64,000 bases of DNA from positions 248,001-312,000 of the forward strand of contig NZ_WUEG01000003.1 in the NCBI RefSeq assembly GCF_010468565.1, written 5' to 3'. The notes under the pieces were generated by a model that worked only from the letters and a program-made list of their open reading frames with translations, did no database searches and was not told the origin of the DNA. How positions within the stretch are numbered: the first letter of the stretch is position 1; the number at the start of each line of letters is the position of its first letter. Both the position numbers and the translations under genes were made by a program. Below are positions 25,815-33,584 of the stretch, one piece after another. This DNA comes from Allomuricauda sp. TY007. Its GTDB lineage: Bacteria > Bacteroidota > Bacteroidia > Flavobacteriales > Flavobacteriaceae.

Positions 25815-25833
25815 ATAACTGCACGCTTCAAAA

Positions 25834-25871
25834 AAGAACCGCCCCAAGTTTAAATACTGGGGGCGGTTCTT
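25834..25871. terminator. Bidirectional terminator between convergent genes
   Basis: Stem AAGAACCGCCCC (25834-25845) with GGGGCGGTTCTT (25860-25871), 12 bp. The minus-strand side has a T-rich tail (complement of 25828-25833), so it mainly ends the lipoprotein gene at 25927; the plus-strand tail is poor in T. Confidence 0.8.
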
Positions 25872-25926
25872 AACTAAATAACCAACCAAAAAACTTATTT
25901 GTAAAGTCGAACAATACTGCTCTTAC

Positions 25927-26847
25927 TTACTTGTTTCGTTGACGGGTAACGTTCATTTTTGGATTTTTTGTTTTTGAACGTTTTTTGCCCGTTACATCAC
26001 TCGATTTTAAATATTGAATGTATCCTCTTCCTGTAAATTCATACACCGTTCCGCTGGATACGTGATACAACTCTATGGTACTATCGTTAATAACGTACAA
26101 CTCAAAATAATCATTGCCCAAGAAGGCATAATCGAGTGTTAAAGTTTTCAATGAGGCATCGTTAACCACATCATACACTTCATAATCACCTTCATAATCC
26201 CATTGTAGGTTGGACAATGGTATGCCCTGAGCATCTATCGAAGATCTAAAATATCCATTTCCATCATCAAAAAACTGCAAGTAATTTTCCTCGTCAAACT
26301 CATTTAGGGCACCTAATTCACTGGTATAGGTCTTTTCCCAAACTTGATATTCCTGCAAAAAGTAGTGGATGTTATCATAGAATACCATATCGTAGTCAAA
26401 ATTGCTTCTTTGATAGCCTTCCAAAATATAGGAAGTATCTGAACGGGGGTCGTAGATTTCCAATGTATTATAATCCAAGGCGATAACTTCCAATAACCAA
26501 AGACCATCCACATCGTGGTCTATTTCCACCTGACCGCTGTAGGTGGCGTACGCACCCACATCAATGCCCAATCCGTTGCCCGTTTTTCCCAAGCCAGAAA
26601 GGTTGTTGTTGGCATAAACGATTCCCCTATCAAAAGAAATGGTGAAAGCACGTTGCAAAAAGGGAACTTCTCCATTTCCACGGGTTTCGTTGATATCCAC
26701 ATACCAAAGATCATGCGATTCCAAAACCAAGGCGGTATTGACTGGCGGTTCTTCTATAAGATCATCCTCTACAATAACCTCAGTGTAGCAAGAACTGGCC
26801 AAAAGACCTATGAATAAAATTCCAAAGAGTAGTTTTCTATTTTCCAT
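25927..26847 (-). CDS. Lipoprotein of unknown function
   Basis: 306 residues from the ATG at 26847, which opens a lipoprotein signal (ENRKLLFGILFIGLLASSC, Cys20). An in-frame extension reaching 26982 adds 45 residues without signal features and overlaps the divergent gpsA start, so it is rejected. The mature part is acidic and aromatic (many Y, D, E), likely beta-rich, with an internal recurrent theme of LEIYDPRSDTSYILEGY and IELYHVSSGTVYEFTG. The C-terminus is basic. No family recognised. Confidence 0.7.
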   Translation of the reverse strand: MENRKLLFGILFIGLLASSCYTEVIVEDDLIEEPPVNTALVLESHDLWYVDINETRGNGEVPFLQRAFTISFDRGIVYANNNLSGLGKTGNGLGIDVGAYATYSGQVEIDHDVDGLWLLEVIALDYNTLEIYDPRSDTSYILEGYQRSNFDYDMVFYDNIHYFLQEYQVWEKTYTSELGALNEFDEENYLQFFDDGNGYFRSSIDAQGIPLSNLQWDYEGDYEVYDVVNDASLKTLTLDYAFLGNDYFELYVINDSTIELYHVSSGTVYEFTGRGYIQYLKSSDVTGKKRSKTKNPKMNVTRQRNK

Positions 26848-26971
26848 AATCGAGGTTTTAAAGTTCTCTTTATATAGACCAAGCACTATGCCAAATTCTT
26901 TAACTATTTGATAATCATATAAAAACAGGCTGATGATTTTATTTTTTAGCTTTACACCATAAATTAGATGC

Positions 26972-27973
26972 ATGAAAGACAAACTTACGTTTGGAGTATT
27001 TGGAGGTGGAAGCTGGGGAACTGCTATCGTAAAAATGTTGACCGAAAATTTGGATCAGGTAAACTGGTATATGCGAAGCGATTCCGCTATTCGTCATATT
27101 AAAAAGGAATGGCACAATCCCAATTATTTGAGCTCTGTGGAGTTTGATGTGGACCAACTTGTTATGAGCCATGATATTAATGAGATTGTTGAAGCATCTG
27201 ATGTGCTCATTTTTGCTATCCCATCTGCTTTTTTGGAAGGGGAGCTTCAAAATTTGACGGTTTCCTTAAAGGATAAAATTATTTTTTCGGCCATTAAGGG
27301 CATTGTTCCCGAAAGTGGACGGATCGTGGGGGAACATTTTAATGAGAAATATGAAATTCCTTTTGAGAACATAGGTGTGATCACGGGACCTTGCCATGCC
27401 GAAGAGGTGGCTCTGGAGCGCCTATCGTACCTAACCATTGCCTGTGCCGATGCCGATAAGGCCAAAATGGTTGCCAAACATTTAAAAAGCGACTATATCC
27501 GCACTAAAATTTCTGATGATATCATAGGAACGGAATACGCAGCTATGCTGAAAAATATTTATGCCATTGCTGCTGGAGTTGCTCACGGACTTGGCTATGG
27601 GGACAACTTCCAAAGTGTGTTGATGAGCAATGCCATCCGAGAAATGAAGCGGTTTATTGACCGTGTGTACAAAATGAAGCGTAACATCAATGCTTCTGCC
27701 TATTTGGGCGATTTGTTGGTGACAGGCTATTCCGTTTTTAGTAGGAACCGTATGTTCGGCAATATGATCGGAAAGGGCTACACCGTAAAAAGCGCTATGA
27801 TGGAAATGAACATGGTGGCCGAGGGCTATTATGCTTCCAAAAGTGCCCACGACCTTATGGACAAACTGCAAAAGAAGTCCAAAACGCCGATTATCAATGC
27901 AGTCCATCAAATACTTTATAAAAACAAGAACCCGAAAAAGGTCTTTGAGAAATTGACGGAGAAGTTGGATTGA
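26972..27973 (+). CDS. gpsA: Glycerol-3-phosphate dehydrogenase [NAD(P)+]
   Basis: 333 residues. Reduces DHAP to sn-glycerol 3-phosphate for phospholipid synthesis. Nucleotide-binding GGGSWGTA at 11-18, catalytic region AAMLKNIYAIAAGVAHGLGYGDN with the active Lys near residue 193. GpsA makes the metabolite that GlpD, encoded 0.9 kb away, oxidises back. Confidence 0.95.
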   Translation: MKDKLTFGVFGGGSWGTAIVKMLTENLDQVNWYMRSDSAIRHIKKEWHNPNYLSSVEFDVDQLVMSHDINEIVEASDVLIFAIPSAFLEGELQNLTVSLKDKIIFSAIKGIVPESGRIVGEHFNEKYEIPFENIGVITGPCHAEEVALERLSYLTIACADADKAKMVAKHLKSDYIRTKISDDIIGTEYAAMLKNIYAIAAGVAHGLGYGDNFQSVLMSNAIREMKRFIDRVYKMKRNINASAYLGDLLVTGYSVFSRNRMFGNMIGKGYTVKSAMMEMNMVAEGYYASKSAHDLMDKLQKKSKTPIINAVHQILYKNKNPKKVFEKLTEKLD

Positions 27974-27982
27974 ATTATAAGG

Positions 27983-28621
27983 TCAAAACTTGGCAATGTC
28001 AATACTGTAACTTATAAATGGTACCATAAAGGTCGCCTTTCCTTCAAAATACTTTGTATTGCGAGATATGTAAATACCCATCATTATTTTGGATTTACCT
28101 TTTCCATAACCAACGGAAATTTTGTTTGCACTAAAATTATAATTATCCATGGATGTCTTTGACCCTACGACATCTCCTTCTTCATTGAAAATAGGTTCGG
28201 TACGAGCATATTCACTCTTTCGATTGAGCAAGCTAAGCCCAGCATTGACCAACAAATCTCCTTTTTTAAAAATTTGAAAGTGATAGTTAAAACCAAAATG
28301 ATAACCGAACATTAGTCCCCTCTCTGTTTCTGAAGATGTTTCATCGATATGGGTCGTTATCAAATCATATCTTACAGAGTTTTTAAACCCTACGCTAAAA
28401 TTTTGAGTGAAAAAATAATCCAATCCGATATTAAGTACTGGGCCAGAATTTTGTAAGTCAGGATTAATAAAGTTTGTGGCTACTGCTTGATCTCCAGATT
28501 TGTGAATGGGTGTAATCCTGAATTCAGCACCCAAATTGAGAAAGAAATTTTTCTCCCTTGAATTATTTTGGGCAACCAGATATAACGGTAGTAGGAATAG
28601 AAATATTAATGGTTTTTTCAT
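27983..28621 (-). CDS. Outer-membrane beta-barrel protein of unknown function
   Basis: 212 residues from ATG at 28621: signal peptide (KKPLIFLFLLPLYLVAQ), then alternating hydrophobic/polar strands (VLNIGLDYFFTQNFSVGFKNSVRYDL, YHFGFNYHFQIFKKGDLLVNAGLSLL) and an aromatic C-terminus (IAKF), an 8-stranded-barrel pattern. The open frame continues 74 codons upstream, but that part translates a palindromic repeat and is not coding. Confidence 0.75.
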   Translation of the reverse strand: MKKPLIFLFLLPLYLVAQNNSREKNFFLNLGAEFRITPIHKSGDQAVATNFINPDLQNSGPVLNIGLDYFFTQNFSVGFKNSVRYDLITTHIDETSSETERGLMFGYHFGFNYHFQIFKKGDLLVNAGLSLLNRKSEYARTEPIFNEEGDVVGSKTSMDNYNFSANKISVGYGKGKSKIMMGIYISRNTKYFEGKATFMVPFISYSIDIAKF

Positions 28622-28697
28622 TTGGAAATAGGGTTGAGACGAAGCTATATAAAATTTATCGTTCAATATCCTCAAAACCCACGGATGCTCCTCTTGG

Positions 28698-28727
28698 GTT
28701 GACGGACAAAGGTTTTTAGTTGACGGA
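28698..28727. repeat. Direct repeat GTTGACGGA
   Basis: GTTGACGGA at 28698-28706 and 28719-28727, 21 bases apart. Both contain the TGACG end motif of the palindromic elements elsewhere in the window. Probably edge remnants of repeat elements. Confidence 0.4.
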
Positions 28728-28730
28728 ATG

Positions 28731-28830
28731 GCAATTCTGAGGTTTTTTGAAAAGAAAAATCGTGTCGAGAAATGGAAATGGACAAAACCCGATTCTCGAT
28801 ACAAAATCCGATGAATTTTACTCGAATTGA
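28731..28830. repeat. Degenerate copy of a palindromic intergenic element
   Basis: This aligns by eye along its length with the element at 40153-40269: GGTTTTTTGA, then TCGAGAA (28765-28771), a short centre, TTCTCGA (28793-28799), and ACTCGAATTGA at the right end. The outer TGACG end is decayed. It lies between the barrel-protein gene and glpD. Confidence 0.6.
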
Positions 28831-28867
28831 TAGATTTTGGCAAAGAAAAAATAGATGACAGGTTGGA

Positions 28868-30535
28868 TTACTCCCGCTCCAACGAAAAATCGGAATGCTC
28901 CTTTAATTGAGCATCCAGCTCTACTGAAAAAGCCTCCATTTCTTCCGTGGAGTAATTGTAGGCTTTCTGGAATTCTTCGAAAACTGAGGCTTTATGTTTT
29001 CGGACACTATCGATATCAAAATAAAGTCGGCCCGTTCTTCTAATAAAAAAGTCCAATGGGTTCAACGCCATTTCGTGGGCAATGGCAAATTGGGCTTCGG
29101 CCCTGATCATCCTTTCCTTGGGATTATCTCCTTTAATGCGGGCATAGAGTTCTAAAATGGATTCGGTCTGCTTCCCATAAGTGGTTACCAAGTACCAGGC
29201 ATCATATTTGGTAAACCCATCTTTCTGTAGCCTTTCTTGTAAATTGGAGATATATTTTTTTACGTGCTTAAACTTTTTAAAGTCGTTTCCACAAAGTGGA
29301 ATCTTATCCGTGGTACAATGCTCCAATTTGGCGTCGTGGTCTTCCTCCATTTTTTTGGCAATACGGTTTACGGTACGCTCCGCCATTTTGCGGTATCCCG
29401 TCAGTTTGCCTCCCGCTATGCTTACCAATCCTGTATCGGAAGTGAAAATTTCATCCTTTCGTGATAGCTCGGATGCTGATTTCCCCTCTTCGTGAATCAA
29501 AGGACGTAGTCCGGCCCATGACGAAATGATATCGTCCAACTCCAATTCAATGTCCGGAAACATATTATTTACTGCGGATATCAGATAAATGGCATCGGCC
29601 AATTCGGTAGTTACATGATCCTTATCAGAATTGTAATTGGTATCAGTGGTGCCAATGTAGGTTACCTTCCCTCGTGGTATGGCGAACATCATCCGCCCGT
29701 CGGGGATATCAAAATAAACGGATTGCTTCACGGGAAGTTTTTCCTTTGGAAACACCAAGTGAACCCCTTTGGTCAAATGCAATCGCTTGCCTTTTTTGGA
29801 TTGATTGACACTTCTGAGTTCATCCACCCAAGGTCCCGCGGCATTAATCACATATTTTGATGTAACGCTGTACTCATCACCAAACACCTCATCCGTAAAC
29901 TTTACCCCTGCTACTTTTTCATCCTCGTAAATAAAATCGGTGACCTTGGTGTAGTTGAAAATTTCTGTACCAAATTGAAGACTGGTTTTTAGGTTTTCCA
30001 AGGTAAGTCTAGCGTCATCGGTACGGTACTCGGCATAATACCCTGCGCCGTTCAAAATCTTCTTGGGCAAAAGGGGCTCTAGTTTCATGGCCTCCTTTTT
30101 CTCCAGCATTTGCCGTTTATCATCATCGGAAACCTGGGCCAGAATATCGTATACTTTCAAGCCGATGGAAGTCAACCATTTTCCGTAGGAACCGCCTTCG
30201 ATAAGCGGAAGCAACATTTTTTCGGGTATTACCAAATGTGGGGCCAGTTTATGTACAATGGCCCTTTCGGAACCTACTTCTTTCACCAACCAAAAATCGA
30301 ACTGTTTTAAATAACGTAGCCCACCGTGAATAAGTTTGGTGGATTTACTGCTGGTACCCGAGGCAAAATCCCCTTTTTCGAGCAAAAGCACCTTCATGCC
30401 GCGAGAAGATGCATCCAAGGCGATGCCCGCACCGGTGATTCCCCCTCCAATTACCACAAGGTCGTAAGTATCCTTGGTAATCTTTTGCAGGTTGTTCTTT
30501 CTATCTACGTTTGAAAAAGCAATGTTCTCGCTCAT
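28868..30535 (-). CDS. glpD: Aerobic glycerol-3-phosphate dehydrogenase/oxidase
   Basis: 555 residues. FAD enzyme at the membrane oxidising glycerol 3-phosphate to DHAP and passing electrons to quinone (or O2). FAD motif VVIGGGITGAG at 27-37; the second GlpD region GDFASGTSSKSTKLIHGGLRYL and the C-terminal dinucleotide segment VSIAGGKLTGYRKMAE are present. The extra C-terminal helical domain (about 390-530) is typical. Three genes upstream on the same strand are closely packed (31205 to 30540), suggesting one operon with the ABM-domain protein. Confidence 0.95.
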   Translation of the reverse strand: MSENIAFSNVDRKNNLQKITKDTYDLVVIGGGITGAGIALDASSRGMKVLLLEKGDFASGTSSKSTKLIHGGLRYLKQFDFWLVKEVGSERAIVHKLAPHLVIPEKMLLPLIEGGSYGKWLTSIGLKVYDILAQVSDDDKRQMLEKKEAMKLEPLLPKKILNGAGYYAEYRTDDARLTLENLKTSLQFGTEIFNYTKVTDFIYEDEKVAGVKFTDEVFGDEYSVTSKYVINAAGPWVDELRSVNQSKKGKRLHLTKGVHLVFPKEKLPVKQSVYFDIPDGRMMFAIPRGKVTYIGTTDTNYNSDKDHVTTELADAIYLISAVNNMFPDIELELDDIISSWAGLRPLIHEEGKSASELSRKDEIFTSDTGLVSIAGGKLTGYRKMAERTVNRIAKKMEEDHDAKLEHCTTDKIPLCGNDFKKFKHVKKYISNLQERLQKDGFTKYDAWYLVTTYGKQTESILELYARIKGDNPKERMIRAEAQFAIAHEMALNPLDFFIRRTGRLYFDIDSVRKHKASVFEEFQKAYNYSTEEMEAFSVELDAQLKEHSDFSLERE

Positions 30536-30539
30536 GAGT

Positions 30540-30848
30540 CTATTTATTGAATTCGTACTCGCGTTCCACCTTGCAAATCCTGACCTTGTACCAAGAATAC
30601 CACTGCCCGATTCCTTGCTTTTGGGCTTTTTTATGGTCTAATTGGGCTTTCCAGTTAGCGATTGCCTCCAAACTTTCCCAATAGCTGACCGTAATGCCCA
30701 ATCCATCCCGAGCACTTTCCATTTCTAAAAAGCCAGGTTGAGTTTTGGCCAGGGTTTCCATTTCTTCTGCCATTTTTGCGTAACCTTGGTCCCCGGGGGT
30801 CCTCAGGCTGGTGAAGATTACGGCATAGTACGGTTTTTTAAGCTCCAT
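30540..30848 (-). CDS. ABM-domain (antibiotic biosynthesis monooxygenase-like) protein
   Basis: 102 residues, ferredoxin-like ABM fold: KPYYAVIFTSLRTPGDQGYAKM, then ETLAKTQPGFLEMESARDG and SYWESLEAIANWK, a typical order of strands. Such proteins are small monooxygenases or quinol-linked enzymes; function unknown. Sits four bases upstream of glpD with its start directly adjacent to the stop of the next upstream gene. Confidence 0.8.
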   Translation of the reverse strand: MELKKPYYAVIFTSLRTPGDQGYAKMAEEMETLAKTQPGFLEMESARDGLGITVSYWESLEAIANWKAQLDHKKAQKQGIGQWYSWYKVRICKVEREYEFNK

Positions 30849-31205
30849 TTATGTGATGTATTCTTTTTCCAAGAAATAATTGACTACGGCCTCTTTCATT
30901 AAAACAGCCTGTTCCCCGGCCTTGAGCGGTGGTAATTGCTCTTTAATTTTATAATGCGGCCATCCGTCATCATCGAAAAAATCAAAATCGTAATAGCCAT
31001 AAGGCTCCAATAATCTACAGATGGCAATATGCATCAAATTGACTTTTTCGTCCTTTTTAAATTTGCGATGAAAATTGCCCAGTTCCTGTACGCCAACCAA
31101 ATAGACAATTCCGTCCAATTCCAGCGGGTCGCCATCAGAAAATTGTGCGGACAATTTTTCCACCAAATATTCCCATCGTTCCTTTAATTGCTCGTCTCTT
31201 GACAT
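30849..31205 (-). CDS. Conserved hypothetical protein
   Basis: 118 residues from the ATG at 31205 (SRDEQLKERWEYLVEKL); ten more residues upstream are possible but begin beyond the likely promoter. Acidic, mixed alpha/beta, with ELDGIVYLVGVQELGNF and an acidic-aromatic run YGYYDFDFFDDDGWPHY. No family recognised. First gene of the operon with the ABM protein and glpD. Confidence 0.7.
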   Translation of the reverse strand: MSRDEQLKERWEYLVEKLSAQFSDGDPLELDGIVYLVGVQELGNFHRKFKKDEKVNLMHIAICRLLEPYGYYDFDFFDDDGWPHYKIKEQLPPLKAGEQAVLMKEAVVNYFLEKEYIT

Positions 31206-31224
31206 GTGTTTCTGGAATGAGTAC

Positions 31225-31253
31225 CAAAGGTACAAATCAATATTCTATATTTG
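31225..31253. promoter_or_regulatory. Divergent -7 boxes between the glpD operon and cvpA
   Basis: Minus strand: TACCTTTG (31232 to 31225), exact TAnnTTTG, driving the leftward operon whose ATG is 20 bases away. Plus strand: TATATTTG (31246-31253), exact, 13 bases before the cvpA ATG. The two cores are only 13 bases apart, so the promoters may interfere with each other. Confidence 0.55.
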
Positions 31254-31266
31254 TTAAAACCCGTGT

Positions 31267-31794
31267 ATGAGCTTTTTGGATATTATCATCGGAATTCTTT
31301 TGGTCTGGGGCCTTTACAAAGGCTTAAAAAACGGTCTTTTTGTTGAGCTGGCTTCTTTGATTGCCCTGATTGCGGGAATTTACGGTGCCATCCATTTTTC
31401 TCACATTACGGGCAACTACCTTGCCGAGCGGTTTGATTGGAGCGACCAATACCTTAAAATTGTCGCATTTCTGATTACTTTTTTTGCCATCATCATTGTA
31501 GTGAACTTGGCCGGGAAATTCCTGACCAAGATTGCCGATTTTGCCATGCTGGGCCTTTTGAACAAGATTGCCGGAGGTATTTTTGGCACCCTTAAAGTCG
31601 CTGTAATCCTTGGGGCATTTCTTATTTTCTTCGAAAAGCTTTCCTCCCCCCTCGGATTAATTAATGAGGAAACCAAAGAAGAGTCCGTTTTCTACGAGCC
31701 CATCAAAGAAATAGGTGCCTTGGTTTTTTCCTACGTTTTTGATGATGAAAATAATCCTTCAAACCAAATCGAGGCAAAGGAAGAGGTTATATAA
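31267..31794 (+). CDS. cvpA: CvpA family membrane protein
   Basis: 175 residues with four hydrophobic helices. DIIIGILLVWGLYKGLKNGL at 5-24, AGKFLTKIADFAMLGLLNKIAGGIFG near 80-105 are the CvpA signatures. CvpA was found in colicin V production and purF regulation and affects envelope integrity; molecular role unknown. Acidic C-terminal tail. Confidence 0.87.
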   Translation: MSFLDIIIGILLVWGLYKGLKNGLFVELASLIALIAGIYGAIHFSHITGNYLAERFDWSDQYLKIVAFLITFFAIIIVVNLAGKFLTKIADFAMLGLLNKIAGGIFGTLKVAVILGAFLIFFEKLSSPLGLINEETKEESVFYEPIKEIGALVFSYVFDDENNPSNQIEAKEEVI

Positions 31795-31982
31795 ACGGTA
31801 CATTTTTACCGATAAAAGGATTCGGGCCTTATCAAAAAAACACTATTGAATGCAGCTTCCTGTATTTCAACGTAATAATCTGTCCTAACATGGAAATTTC
31901 ATGGAAAAGGGAGGTGTCTCCTTTAGTTTAGCAACGAGAACACCTGGGAATTTAGAACACTCCCTGAAAAATACCCCGAAAA
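31795..31982. other. Intergenic region, no gene seen
   Basis: 188 bases between cvpA and the CAP gene. A small dyad (CATGGAAATTTCATGG) is the only structure noted; no strong terminator or promoter is evident. Confidence 0.4.
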
Positions 31983-32495
31983 ATGAAAAAATTTTCTAGC
32001 GCAACGCTGGTACTGGTCTTTTTATTGTTGCTTGGCAGTTGCAGCGACTCTTCATCAGAAGAGTTTGAACAAATGTACTCCGAAACCAATCTTGAAAACC
32101 AAAAGGTTACTGTTGATCCCAACAAGATGGAAAAGGAACTATTGGGCCTAATCAACGAACATCGAACATCGATAGGATTGAGTTCTTTGGCAGATAGTGA
32201 ACCAGCTTACAAATATGCAGAGGAGCACAACGATTACATGATTTCCAAAAACAGCCTAAGTCATGATAATTTTGAGACACGGGCCACTAAGATTGCCGAT
32301 GAAACCAATGCTCTAAAAGTATCTGAAAATGTAGCTAGATATTATACCTCTGCCGAAAAAACATTAAAGGCTTGGGTAGAAAGCGAATCGCATAGAAAAG
32401 CGTTGGAAGGAGATTTTAGTCATTCAACCTTAAGTGTTCAATTGGATAAAGATGGCAGACCATACTACACACAAATCTTTATCAAAGTGAAGTAG
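31983..32495 (+). CDS. CAP-domain (SCP/PR1-like) lipoprotein
   Basis: 170 residues. Lipobox LLLLGSC (Cys20), then a CAP domain: LLGLINEHRTSIGLSSL, ...SLSHDNF, and SENVARYYTSAEKTLKAWVESESHRKALEGDFSHS, which contains the canonical His/Glu cleft residues. Bacterial CAP proteins are secreted and mostly uncharacterised (some protease-like or lipid-binding). A strong terminator follows. Confidence 0.87.
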   Translation: MKKFSSATLVLVFLLLLGSCSDSSSEEFEQMYSETNLENQKVTVDPNKMEKELLGLINEHRTSIGLSSLADSEPAYKYAEEHNDYMISKNSLSHDNFETRATKIADETNALKVSENVARYYTSAEKTLKAWVESESHRKALEGDFSHSTLSVQLDKDGRPYYTQIFIKVK

Positions 32496-32518
32496 TCAAC
32501 CAAAAATATATAAGAAAG

Positions 32519-32545
32519 AGACCCGCCGATCAGCGGGTCTTTTTT
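32519..32545 (+). terminator. Rho-independent terminator after the CAP gene
   Basis: AGACCCGC / GCGGGTCT (32519-32526 and 32533-32540) with loop CGATCA and a T-run. Confidence 0.9.
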
Positions 32546-32600
32546 GTTATTTGCTATGTTGCCAGCAAGGTTTTTTTTACCTTTCGTAAAATCTTTGAAC

Positions 32601-33143
32601 ATGGCAATACAGGAACCTTTCAACCTTAATAAATGGATTGAGGAAAACCGAGAAACCCTAAAACCCCCGGTCGGGAACAAAAACCTTTACAAAGCGTCTG
32701 GCGATTATATTGTGATGATTGTTGCAGGACCAAACGCCAGAAAAGATTACCATTACAACGAAACCGAAGAGCTTTTTTATCAGCTTGAAGGCCATATAGA
32801 AGTGCACATTCAGGAAGATGGCCAGAAAAAAACCATGAAACTGGGGCCGGGCGATATGTACCTTCATCCTGCCAAAGTGCCCCATTCACCTGCCCGCCAA
32901 GAAAATTCCATTGGCTTGGTTGTGGAACGCAAACGCGCAGATCTCGATGCTGAAGATGGCCTACTATGGTTTTGTGACAACTGTAATCACAAATTGTACG
33001 AGGTCTATTTTAAACTGAATGATATTGAAAAGGATTTCTTAGGACATTTTAAGCACTTCTATGGTTCGGAAGAATTGCGTACCTGTGATAAATGCGGAAC
33101 CGTTATGCCCGTTGATGAACGTTTTGTAGCCAAAGAAGAATGA
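32601..33143 (+). CDS. nbaC: 3-Hydroxyanthranilate 3,4-dioxygenase
   Basis: 180 residues from the ATG at 32601; the upstream in-frame ATG overlaps the terminator and is rejected. The enzyme opens the ring of 3-hydroxyanthranilate in tryptophan/kynurenine catabolism and quinolinate synthesis. Cupin Fe(II) ligands fit H51, E57 and H95 (YHYNETEELFY, HPAKVPHSPARQ). The bacterial second, rubredoxin-like iron site is present: C125-DN-C128 and C162-DK-C165. The next gene overlaps by four bases. Confidence 0.93.
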   Translation: MAIQEPFNLNKWIEENRETLKPPVGNKNLYKASGDYIVMIVAGPNARKDYHYNETEELFYQLEGHIEVHIQEDGQKKTMKLGPGDMYLHPAKVPHSPARQENSIGLVVERKRADLDAEDGLLWFCDNCNHKLYEVYFKLNDIEKDFLGHFKHFYGSEELRTCDKCGTVMPVDERFVAKEE

Positions 33144-33514
33144 TTCTCCTTTTAGCAAAAATCATTATCGGAATTGTGGCTTTGCTCCACATCTATTTTC
33201 TGTGGTTGGAAATGTTTGCTTGGACAACAAAAGCAAAAAAGGTATTCCGTACTTTTCCCGAAGAACTGTTTGAACCCACAAAAACATTGGCAGCCAACCA
33301 AGGCCTTTACAATGGTTTTTTGGCTGCAGGGCTTATTTGGTCGTTGATCATTCAAGATGCAGTATGGCAAGTTTATGTGGCCATGTTCTTTTTGGGGTGT
33401 GTGGCAGTTGCCGGTATTTATGGAGCTGCAACAGCATCAAAAAAAATATTTCTGGTACAAGCACTTCCTGCCTTGGTGGGAATTCTTCTTCTTTTGATCC
33501 ATCAATTCCTCTAA
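33140..33514 (+). CDS. DUF1304-type membrane protein
   Basis: 124 residues with four hydrophobic helices. LLHIYFLWLEMFAWTTKAKKVFRTFP and ANQGLYNGFLAAGLIW are the DUF1304 pattern. Function unknown; ATGA overlap couples it to the dioxygenase gene. Confidence 0.8.
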   Translation: MILLLAKIIIGIVALLHIYFLWLEMFAWTTKAKKVFRTFPEELFEPTKTLAANQGLYNGFLAAGLIWSLIIQDAVWQVYVAMFFLGCVAVAGIYGAATASKKIFLVQALPALVGILLLLIHQFL

Positions 33515-33544
33515 ACCGTTTATCCTCTTCTATATTATTTGTAA

Positions 33545-33565
33545 TATTGTAATAATATAACAATA
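33545..33565. promoter_or_regulatory. Inverted repeat before the ALDH gene
   Basis: TATTGT (33545-33550) and ACAATA (33560-33565) with a nine-base AT-only spacer, 20 bases before the ALDH7 ATG. A possible operator or promoter element, not proven. Confidence 0.35.
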
Positions 33566-33584
33566 CATCGCTAAAAAGTTATAA

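Noticed and set aside
26848..26982. 45-residue N-terminal extension of the 25.9 kb lipoprotein
   Set aside because: It precedes a clear lipoprotein signal and crosses the gpsA start, so the ATG at 26847 is preferred.
28622..28843. 74-residue N-terminal extension of the barrel protein
   Set aside because: It translates the palindromic repeat and precedes a clear signal peptide.
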